DNA from: Elusimicrobiaceae bacterium
Lineage (GTDB): Bacteria; Elusimicrobiota; Elusimicrobia; Elusimicrobiales; Elusimicrobiaceae
NCBI GenBank assembly: GCA_024405075.1
Contig: JAKSPG010000080.1
Span: 1 to 6,114 of the forward strand
Direction of reading: 5' to 3'
DNA length: 6,114 nucleotides
Position numbers and translations under genes: made by a program. Below the pieces are notes generated by a model. That model was not told the DNA's origin. It saw only the letters and a list, made by a program, of their open reading frames with translations, and did not search any database. This document shows, piece after piece, positions 1-5,527 of the stretch. Numbering within the stretch: the first letter of the stretch is position 1; each line of letters opens with the position of its first letter.

Positions 1-254
1 CGTTGGGCGGCGCAACCTGTAAAGATAATGCGCCTGGCAGGGTTTTCCCGCTTCCACGCTGCCAGTCGTCCCAAAAACGAAACGGCCTTATGTTCGGCAT
101 GGTCGCGTACGGTACACGTGTTAATCAGTACCGCGTCGGCCTGGTCCAGCTCGTCGGTGCGGATATACCCGCGCGCGGCCAGGTGGGCAAACATTTCTTC
201 CGAATCGGCTAAATTCATTTGGCAGCCGTATGTTTGAATAAAAACTTTTTTCAT
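1..254 (-). CDS. miaB: MiaB, tRNA-2-methylthio-N6-(dimethylallyl)adenosine synthase (N-terminal part; gene runs off the left edge)
   Basis: Translating the minus strand from the ATG at 254-252 gives 84 complete codons plus a partial codon (CG, so Arg) with no stop, so this is a 5' fragment of a longer gene. The protein starts MKKVFIQTYGCQMN and continues with DSEEMF, INTCTVRDHAEHK and FTGCAAQ(R). This is the N-terminal methylthiotransferase (UPF0004) domain of MiaB. Its three conserved cysteines, expected ligands of the auxiliary 4Fe-4S cluster, are at residues 11, 47 and 81. The radical-SAM CxxxCxxC motif and the TRAM domain lie outside the window. The family adds a methylthio group to i6A37 of tRNAs reading UNN codons, in the cytoplasm. 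The start is firm because the first residues match the family's usual N-terminus. No clear Shine-Dalgarno site precedes it, and an intrinsic terminator ends about 10-15 nt upstream. The related methylthiotransferases MtaB and RimO are less likely given the TYGCQMN and CTVRDHAE signatures. Confidence 0.93.
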   Translation of the reverse strand, partial: MKKVFIQTYGCQMNLADSEEMFAHLAARGYIRTDELDQADAVLINTCTVRDHAEHKAVSFLGRLAAWKRENPARRIIFTGCAAQ

Positions 255-263
255 CTAAATTTT

Positions 264-297
264 AACTAAAAAAGGCGGCTCTAGAAAGCCGCCTTTT
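264..297 (-). terminator. Rho-independent terminator after pgi
   Basis: On the minus strand a hairpin forms between 293-287 and 280-274. The GC core GGCGGC/GCCGCC plus a T-A pair closes a six-base loop (286-281). It is flanked by AAAA (297-294) and followed by a run of six T (273-268), so the stem can extend by A-T pairs. It begins 13 nt after the pgi stop codon (TAA at 313-311) and fits the end of the bat–gmhA–rpiB–pgi transcript. On the plus strand the same hairpin is followed by only four T and then GAC, so it should work mainly in the minus direction. The miaB ATG is only 13 nt beyond the T-run. Confidence 0.88.
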
Positions 298-310
298 GAC
301 AAGCGTTTTT

Positions 311-1975
311 TTAAAACAAATCGCTGATTTTGCGGATATTTTCCGCCAGCGGTTGTTTCAGGTGCAATTTAATCACGCGGCGGCCTTTGGATTCCAACGC
401 CTGAAAATCGCCCAAGGCCTGTGCATTACACAATTGCCCGAAGGAATAGTGTTGACCGGGGATTTGGATATCGTTTTCCGGCTCGGCCGAGAAGATGATA
501 AACACCCCGTTGTTGCCGTCCCCTTTGTGTAACTGGCCGGTATAATGCAAGTAGCGCGGGCCGTAACCAAATAGTACGGCGCGTTTGGTGCGCTGCATGA
601 TTTTTTCGCGCAGCGTAGTCAGGGCTCTTTCCGTATCCGGCGACGGATACACATACGGCAACAGGGCCACGTAGTCGTTGCTTTCCAGTAGTGAATACAC
701 GTCCTGGGCCAGTGTTTCCAGTTTTACTTCGTCGGCAATATCTTTAGATACCAAGATAGGGGCGGTAATTTCGGCCGGGATATCGCCTTTGGCCAATTTA
801 GCCAATACCTCTTTAGTCATGGTTTTGGCTTCTTGTACGTTGGGTTGGTCAAAGGGGTTAATCGCCAAGATCGCGCCGGCGGCGGCGGTGGCAATCTCCC
901 ACAGTAAAAACAGCGCGCCTAATTCGTAGAGCGAATTGATTTCAATTGTGAGTAGCGGTACTTCGTGCTCGTCTAATTGGGCGGCCAATTCGCTTAAGCG
1001 TTTGTCGTCCTCGCTGCCGGTAGAGAGATGAACGAAAAAGCGGTCCTCGCGGTAATCAAAATTGGCTTGCAGCGTTTCGCCGGCTACCGGCACCACGCCT
1101 TTGCCTTCTTTCCCGGTGGATTCAGCTACCAGCTGCTCGGCCCACAGACCGAAGGTTGCCAAGTCTTTGGGGGTAAGCAAGGTCAGCTTATCGCGCCCGT
1201 GGTTAACGTTGCAGGCACCCATCAGCGCGCCCAGTTTGAGCGCAGCATTTTCTTTTAGCGGTGCTTGCGGCCCGAAGGAAGCGGCTTGCTCTTTAGCCAA
1301 GGTGAGGATTTTTTTCACGTCCACGCCCATAATGGCGGCCGGCACAATGCCAAAGAAAGACAGGGCCGAAAAGCGTCCCCCGATGTCCGAAGGGTTGATA
1401 AACGTGTGGCGGAATTTGTGTTGTTTGGCCAACGCTTCCAGCCCGGTAGATTTATCCGTAATAGCGGCAAAGTTTTGGCCGGGTTCTTTAACACCGGATT
1501 TTTTTACTTCGTCAAAAAAGTAAGCAAACTGGGAGGACGGCTCTACCGTTCCGCCGGATTTGCTGGCGAAGATAAAAAGCGTTTGGGCCGGGTTGATTCT
1601 GGCCCGTGCGGCGCTGACCCAATCGGGGTTGGTGGTATCCAGCACGATGAGTTCCGGGTAACCGTCTTGTTTACCAAAAACGGTGCGGAAGACTTCCGGC
1701 GCTAACGACGAGCCGCCCATTCCCATCACGACGCAATGTTTGAAATTTTCTTTTACGTCTTTAGCAAAATTTAATACTTCTTCCAGGTGATCTAACGTCC
1801 AATCATATACTTTTTGCCAACCTAAAAATTGGACGATGAAATCTTGGCTTTCTTTATCTTTCTTCCACAAGGAAGCGTCTCTTTCCCAAAATTTTGTGTT
1901 GAAAGACAAGCTGTCCAACTTAATAAGTCCTTCCCGGATAATACCTTCGGTTAAGGGGGTTTCGTGTGTGTTCAT
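311..1975 (-). CDS. pgi: Glucose-6-phosphate isomerase, of the type found in transaldolase–PGI fusions
   Basis: A 554-residue cytoplasmic enzyme predicted to interconvert glucose 6-phosphate and fructose 6-phosphate. Visible motifs are GMGGSS (85-90), the sugar-phosphate-binding SKSGGTVEP (138-146), the PGI signature around GGRFSALSFFG (199-209), the EST of AESTGKEGKG (284-293, Glu285 a likely catalytic base), NPFDQPNVQEAK (373-384) and YLHYTGQLHKG (475-485). From knowledge of the family, the AESTGKEGKG, NPFDQPNVQEAK and TGQLHKG forms resemble the PGI half of bifunctional Tal–Pgi proteins more than E. coli-type Pgi. No transaldolase domain is attached here. The ATG at 1975 is the first usable start: an in-frame TAA lies just upstream. 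AAGGA at 1993-1989 is a possible ribosome site, but its 13-nt spacing is long. The gene is last in the presumed operon, 36 nt after rpiB, and is followed by an intrinsic terminator. Confidence 0.95.
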   Translation of the reverse strand: MNTHETPLTEGIIREGLIKLDSLSFNTKFWERDASLWKKDKESQDFIVQFLGWQKVYDWTLDHLEEVLNFAKDVKENFKHCVVMGMGGSSLAPEVFRTVFGKQDGYPELIVLDTTNPDWVSAARARINPAQTLFIFASKSGGTVEPSSQFAYFFDEVKKSGVKEPGQNFAAITDKSTGLEALAKQHKFRHTFINPSDIGGRFSALSFFGIVPAAIMGVDVKKILTLAKEQAASFGPQAPLKENAALKLGALMGACNVNHGRDKLTLLTPKDLATFGLWAEQLVAESTGKEGKGVVPVAGETLQANFDYREDRFFVHLSTGSEDDKRLSELAAQLDEHEVPLLTIEINSLYELGALFLLWEIATAAAGAILAINPFDQPNVQEAKTMTKEVLAKLAKGDIPAEITAPILVSKDIADEVKLETLAQDVYSLLESNDYVALLPYVYPSPDTERALTTLREKIMQRTKRAVLFGYGPRYLHYTGQLHKGDGNNGVFIIFSAEPENDIQIPGQHYSFGQLCNAQALGDFQALESKGRRVIKLHLKQPLAENIRKISDLF

Positions 1976-1988
1976 AATTTCTTTTTCA

Positions 1989-1993
1989 TCCTT
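1989..1993 (-). promoter_or_regulatory. Probable ribosome binding site of pgi (long spacing)
   Basis: The minus strand reads AAGGA at 1993-1989, 13 nt before the pgi ATG, preceded by a run of seven A. The spacing is longer than the usual 5-9 nt. No better site lies closer (only AAAGAA), and the upstream in-frame TAA rules out an earlier start. Translation may be somewhat weak or depend on the AU-rich leader. Confidence 0.4.
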
Positions 1994-2011
1994 TTTTTAA
2001 GGGCTAATGCC

Positions 2012-2464
2012 TTATTTAAAATTTTTGTTTTCAATGGTTTGTACTTTTGTTAAACGCCCTTCGTGGCGGGGTTGCCCCGAGAAAGAAGCGTTTAAAAATC
2101 GGGTTACGAGTTCCTCGGCTACTGCCGGGCCGATGATGCGCGCGCCTAGACACAGCACATTCAGTGCGTCGTGTTCTACGGCTTGTGCAGCCGTGTACGC
2201 ATCGTGGCAAACGCTGGCGCGTATGCCTTTGGTTTTGTTTGCGGCAATACACATCCCTACGCCGCTACCACAAATTAAAATACCACGGTCGGCTTGTTTG
2301 GCCGCTACGGCTTGGGCTACTTTATCGGCGTAGTCGGGGTAGTCGGTACGGTCCGCGCAGTTCGTACCGCAATCTAACACTTCGTGCCCCAGCTTGCGCA
2401 CCTGCTCAGCCACTGTTTGTTTCAACGGGAATCCGGCATGATCACATCCAATTGCTATTTTCAT
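2012..2464 (-). CDS. rpiB: Ribose-5-phosphate isomerase B
   Basis: A 150-residue protein, the usual length for the RpiB/LacAB family. It is predicted to interconvert ribose 5-phosphate and ribulose 5-phosphate in the non-oxidative pentose phosphate pathway, in the cytoplasm. It starts MKIAIGCDHAGF, with the substrate-binding Asp8-His9 pair. TDYPDYA (40-46) and ILICGSGVGMCIAANK (62-77) follow, with Cys65 at the position of the catalytic Cys66 of E. coli RpiB. His98 in VEHDALNVLCLGAR (96-109) matches the ring-opening histidine, and FSGQPRHEGR (128-137) carries the phosphate-binding arginines. Known relatives include allose-6-phosphate and galactose-6-phosphate isomerases, but with gmhA and pgi as neighbours the ribose enzyme is most likely. 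The ATG lies 3 nt after the gmhA stop (TAG TTT ATG) with no Shine-Dalgarno site, so translation is probably coupled to gmhA. A 36-nt gap leads to pgi. Confidence 0.95.
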   Translation of the reverse strand: MKIAIGCDHAGFPLKQTVAEQVRKLGHEVLDCGTNCADRTDYPDYADKVAQAVAAKQADRGILICGSGVGMCIAANKTKGIRASVCHDAYTAAQAVEHDALNVLCLGARIIGPAVAEELVTRFLNASFSGQPRHEGRLTKVQTIENKNFK

Positions 2465-2467
2465 AAA

Positions 2468-3025
2468 CTAGTATGCTTGATCTACCAAATCGCACATACA
2501 ATGCCCCATAAAAATGTGGCATTCCTGCACGTGAGGGGTATTGTTAACCGCTACCACCAACGGTAGATCGCAAATGGTTTTAATGGTGCCGCCGTCTTTA
2601 CCCAAAAACGCGGCCGTAAAACAACCTTTTTGTTTGGCCAGTGCGAGGGCCAGGTATACATTTTTGCTGTTGCCCGATGTGGAAATGCCGATGACGACGT
2701 CCCCTTTTTGAGCAAACCCGTCAATCTGGCGGGAGAAAACAACGTCGTACGAATAATCATTTCCTACGGCCGTTAGGGTAGAGGTGTTGGTATTAAGCGC
2801 CAAGGCCGGCAGCGATGGCCGTTCTTTTTTGAACCGTCCCACAAATTCGGCCGCGATATGTTGGGCATCCCCGGCACTTCCGCCGTTGCCCATTAAAATT
2901 ACTTTATGTCCCTCGTTAAACGCTTGGATAATGCGTTTGGCTAATTCTTCTATCTTTCCGGACAGATTTTCCTTCACGTACGACAGTGCGGCAATTAGTT
3001 CATCCGCTTGGGTTTGTACAAACAT
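2468..3025 (-). CDS. gmhA: Phosphoheptose (sedoheptulose-7-phosphate) isomerase, SIS domain
   Basis: A 185-residue single SIS-domain protein, close to the usual GmhA length. GmhA converts sedoheptulose 7-phosphate to D-glycero-D-manno-heptose 7-phosphate, the first step towards ADP-heptose for lipopolysaccharide core. Motifs seen are MGNGGSAGDAQHIAAEFVGRF (45-65, a phosphate-binding loop), TLTAVGNDYSYD (83-94), GISTSGNSKNV (113-123) and HVQECHIFMGHCMCDLVD (165-182). His56, Glu60, Gln167 and His175 match the four zinc ligands of E. coli GmhA (His61, Glu65, Gln172, His180) with the same spacings. The start is supported by AAGGAG at 3038-3033, 7 nt upstream. That site overlaps the batE stop codon, suggesting coupling. 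The DnaA-binding paralogue DiaA has the same fold, so the symbol is slightly less certain than the family. The neighbouring rpiB and pgi favour a sugar-phosphate role. Confidence 0.9.
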   Translation of the reverse strand: MFVQTQADELIAALSYVKENLSGKIEELAKRIIQAFNEGHKVILMGNGGSAGDAQHIAAEFVGRFKKERPSLPALALNTNTSTLTAVGNDYSYDVVFSRQIDGFAQKGDVVIGISTSGNSKNVYLALALAKQKGCFTAAFLGKDGGTIKTICDLPLVVAVNNTPHVQECHIFMGHCMCDLVDQAY

Positions 3026-3032
3026 AGGGGGT

Positions 3033-3038
3033 CTCCTT
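3033..3038 (-). promoter_or_regulatory. Shine-Dalgarno site of gmhA overlapping the batE stop
   Basis: The minus strand reads TAAAGGAG from 3040 to 3033, so the batE stop codon TAA runs straight into an AAGGAG site 7 nt before the gmhA ATG (3025). This is a near-ideal site that fixes the gmhA start and links its translation to the end of batE. Confidence 0.8.
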
Positions 3039-3757
3039 TAAATTTTTTCTACCGTATCTTTTTCTATCCAACCCCTTAAACCTTGGGAAGGAAGAATCAC
3101 TTGATACCAGGCATCTTTCTCGTCCTGGATAGTCACTAAATGGCCTTGTGCGGCACTCGCACTGGCCGGGAAATTCGTGCCTGGTCCGCTACGTATTTCT
3201 GCCGAGGGAGAAGCGATAACCGCCAGGTTTTCCTGCTCTAGTCGGCCGCGTGCATAAAGCCAACCGGCGCATAACGTAAGCCCGATACAAGCTACGAGCG
3301 TCCAATAGCTTAACTTACGGCGCAGCAGCCCTATCCATGCCAGCAGGCACGTCAGCCAAAATAGGATATACACCAATCCTTTTAGTTCGTTGTACGATAA
3401 GCCGAAAAACAGCTTATGCAGTACCACCGGCACTCCGGCAGGAACCAGTCTTTCGCCGCCGGCCGCCAGCGTCAGTTCCAAGTTATGGCGGATATCTGCA
3501 TCGCGCGGAGCCAGTCGAAACGCGCGGTAATAATTGGCGGCGGCCAGCCCTTTGCTTCCCATTTTAAAATAACAATTACCTATATTGTAGTAAACAAAAG
3601 GGTCTTTGGGGTAGTTTTTTAAGCAGTTTTCGTAACTGGTTAATGCTGCCGAAAACTTACCTTGACGGTAAAGCTCCTCGGCTTGACGTAAATCTTCCTG
3701 GGCAAAAATGGGAGAAAACAGTGCTAAAACTGTACCTAACATCAGCCAGCGTTTCAT
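3038..3757 (-). CDS. batE: BatE-like protein: signal peptide, TPR repeats, two membrane helices, SH3 domain
   Basis: A 239-residue envelope protein. Residues 1-19 form a signal peptide ending IFA, with Gln20 next. Two TPR units span about 22-55 and 56-89 (AEELYRQGKFSAAL, then YYNIGNCYFKMG). Two hydrophobic helices follow at about 127-145 and 151-168, joined by the basic RRK loop. The C-terminus (about 178-239) is a bacterial SH3 domain with the typical IRSGPGTNFP and GWIEKDTVEKI segments. With positive-inside topology, the TPRs and the SH3 domain both face the periplasm. This layout, directly after batD, is that of BatE in Bacteroides-aerotolerance operons; the molecular role is probably protein–protein or peptidoglycan contact. 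Its ATG overlaps the batD stop by 4 nt (ATGA), and AGGAGG at 3770-3765 gives a strong ribosome site with 7-nt spacing. A 12-nt gap leads to gmhA. Confidence 0.87.
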   Translation of the reverse strand: MKRWLMLGTVLALFSPIFAQEDLRQAEELYRQGKFSAALTSYENCLKNYPKDPFVYYNIGNCYFKMGSKGLAAANYYRAFRLAPRDADIRHNLELTLAAGGERLVPAGVPVVLHKLFFGLSYNELKGLVYILFWLTCLLAWIGLLRRKLSYWTLVACIGLTLCAGWLYARGRLEQENLAVIASPSAEIRSGPGTNFPASASAAQGHLVTIQDEKDAWYQVILPSQGLRGWIEKDTVEKI

Positions 3758-5526
3758 TTGAGTTCCTCCTCTATTTGTTTCAATACGCGCGAAGCATATG
3801 CCGCAAGTTCGGCATGGTTGTTGGCGTTAAATCCGGCCGGGGCAAAGCGTTGAGCCTCTAACTGTCGCCACAGTACGGCAAACGCTTTAGACGTAGCCGG
3901 AGCAATGCCGTGGCGGTTCAGCGTGGCTAAAATATCTTTAAGCGGTAAGCTGCCCGTGTGGATATCCAAGCGTTGTGCTAAATACGTGCAAGTTGCATCT
4001 GCTATTTCTTGTGCGCTGGAAGCTTTTTTAAGTTGGGCTTTGGTGTGTACCCATATTTTTTGACGGACTAACTTTTTGCGTCCCAGCACAGCAAATAGAA
4101 ACGTGATAACCAGTAGGACAATCGCCGCTATATTGACCAGATACAGTCGCCCGGCTTTGACTAAGAAATTTTCGGCCGGGGCGTGTATCATTTTAAGGTA
4201 TAAGATGTCATTTGTAAGAGCTTGCACTCCGTTAGAGGATACTTGTGCGTTGGAGAAATTAAACCCGCTTTCGGTTTTGGTAGCGGCCACGACTGTTACG
4301 GTTAAAGGGTCTGTTTGTAACGTTTTATACGCATGTGTATCCGGGTTAAAATAGGACCAGGCAAACGAAGGAATTGTATAAATGCCGGACGCAGCCGGTA
4401 CCAGCACGGCCTTAAATGTCTTGTAACTGCGTGCGGAGGAAGCTATCCGGCCCGATTCAGGTGCAGCAGGGTAAATTTTAAATCCGTCCAAGGCAGGAAA
4501 TGTTAAATTTTGGGTTGCTTTTAAATTACCCGGGCCTTTTACGGTTACGGTCAGATTGACGGCTTGGCCGGCTTCCACTCGATCCGAAGATGCCTGCGCC
4601 TTTATGGTATATCCACTGCCGACGGCTCCGTAAAACGAGGCGGGCTTTCCGGCAGGCAATTCCCGCACGGAGAGGGTAATCGGCGCGGATAGAACGGTCC
4701 TATCCGGGCTGACCGCCGCTCCGCCAAACAAACGGTCAAAGGCGGCGAAAGGCGACGATCCCGTTTTGTACCGTACGGCAGCCGGGCCGATGGTAGCTTT
4801 TCCGGGTTCAGCCGCGGTAAGCTGGTAGCGTTGCTCCTGGTAGTGATAAACCATATCGCCGATGGTTTGTTTTCCCTCTACGGATCCTTCATCTTCTATG
4901 AACAAGTTGGAAACAGTGGGCTTTTGGTAAGGAGCATCATAAAATGAACGGGAATAATAAAAGCGCACCGATAAGGAAACGGCCTCGTTTACGTACGGAG
5001 TGCGGTTACTGACGGCTGCTACCAGGAAAAAGGGTTCTCCCGCTTTGGCCTGGGCTTGTTTGGAAAGGGCCGCTTCTAGCGGGGGTAAATGGGGGTCTGG
5101 CTGGGTATCTGCTTGTAGGGGAGCATGGGCCGCGGCGGTTTGTGCGGTAGTTTGAGCAGCGTTGCCGCGGTATACGCGCACTGTAATGGGGTCCGTCCTA
5201 TACGTTTGGTTGTTGTACGAAAAAGTAATAGGGCCAATTTCGGCATTCCCGACGAAACGAGGGACCATGGTGTAGCGAAAGAGTAGGGTAGTACGGCCGT
5301 TAATGGTAGATTGTTCGACTTCGCGTGAATAAACATTAAAGGCCGGAAGACTGGGCAGTTGCGGCATGGTTACATTGCCCGAAATACCGGTTACTTCCAC
5401 GCTAAGGGTTAGTTCATCGTCCAGGGATAAGGCCGTCTTATCGGTACTGGCAGACAAGACTACCTGGGCCACCGCCGCGGTAGCCAACCCCAAAAACGCA
5501 ATTAATAAAAAGAGTTTTCTGTGCAT
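3754..5526 (-). CDS. batD: BatD-like membrane-anchored periplasmic protein (oxygen-tolerance family)
   Basis: A 590-residue protein, within the usual BatD range. It has a signal peptide (1-20, ending AVA, then Gln21), a large beta-rich periplasmic region, one membrane helix at about 461-481 followed by basic GRKK, and a cytoplasmic, helix-rich tail of about 109 residues. The outer region seems to hold three Ig-like units, about 25-118, 165-290 and 308-412. Each starts with a strand after an acidic or Asn-rich turn and ends in a 'G-x-(I/A)-x-I-(G/P)' strand, then Y, then 'P-(I/L)-T-V'. An Ala/Gln/Pro-rich linker (121-165) separates the first two. The family (Pfam BatD, 'oxygen tolerance') is found with MoxR ATPases and VWA proteins; its biochemical role is unresolved, probably scaffolding a membrane complex. 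The ATG lies 1 nt after the batC stop with only a weak ribosome site, suggesting coupling. The stop overlaps the batE start. Confidence 0.88.
   Translation of the reverse strand: MHRKLFLLIAFLGLATAAVAQVVLSASTDKTALSLDDELTLSVEVTGISGNVTMPQLPSLPAFNVYSREVEQSTINGRTTLLFRYTMVPRFVGNAEIGPITFSYNNQTYRTDPITVRVYRGNAAQTTAQTAAAHAPLQADTQPDPHLPPLEAALSKQAQAKAGEPFFLVAAVSNRTPYVNEAVSLSVRFYYSRSFYDAPYQKPTVSNLFIEDEGSVEGKQTIGDMVYHYQEQRYQLTAAEPGKATIGPAAVRYKTGSSPFAAFDRLFGGAAVSPDRTVLSAPITLSVRELPAGKPASFYGAVGSGYTIKAQASSDRVEAGQAVNLTVTVKGPGNLKATQNLTFPALDGFKIYPAAPESGRIASSARSYKTFKAVLVPAASGIYTIPSFAWSYFNPDTHAYKTLQTDPLTVTVVAATKTESGFNFSNAQVSSNGVQALTNDILYLKMIHAPAENFLVKAGRLYLVNIAAIVLLVITFLFAVLGRKKLVRQKIWVHTKAQLKKASSAQEIADATCTYLAQRLDIHTGSLPLKDILATLNRHGIAPATSKAFAVLWRQLEAQRFAPAGFNANNHAELAAYASRVLKQIEEELK
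3765..3770 (-). promoter_or_regulatory. Shine-Dalgarno site of batE inside the end of batD
   Basis: The minus strand reads AGGAGG at 3770-3765, 7 nt before the batE ATG (3757). It lies within the last codons of batD, which encode the EEEL tail. With the ATGA stop/start overlap it decides the batE start and suggests translational coupling. Full consensus sites here and before gmhA are unlike typical Bacteroidota genes. Confidence 0.8.
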
Positions 5527-5527
5527 A

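Noticed and set aside
1028..1705. Long open frames on the plus strand opposite pgi (146-153 residues).
   Set aside because: They lie wholly antisense to a gene with clear motifs, resemble no family, lack good ribosome sites and follow from the codon bias of pgi.
1973..1990. A five-codon minus-strand reading frame (MKKKL, then TGA) whose stop overlaps the pgi start as ATGA, like a leader peptide.
   Set aside because: Its ATG directly abuts the only AAGG site, with no spacing for ribosome binding, and five Lys-rich codons in an A-rich leader arise easily by chance.
1999..2014. Small inverted repeat AAGGGC/GCCTT around the rpiB stop codon.
   Set aside because: Only three solid GC pairs plus a bulge, followed by A rather than T on the transcribed strand, so it is not a terminator and too weak to claim as a regulatory hairpin.
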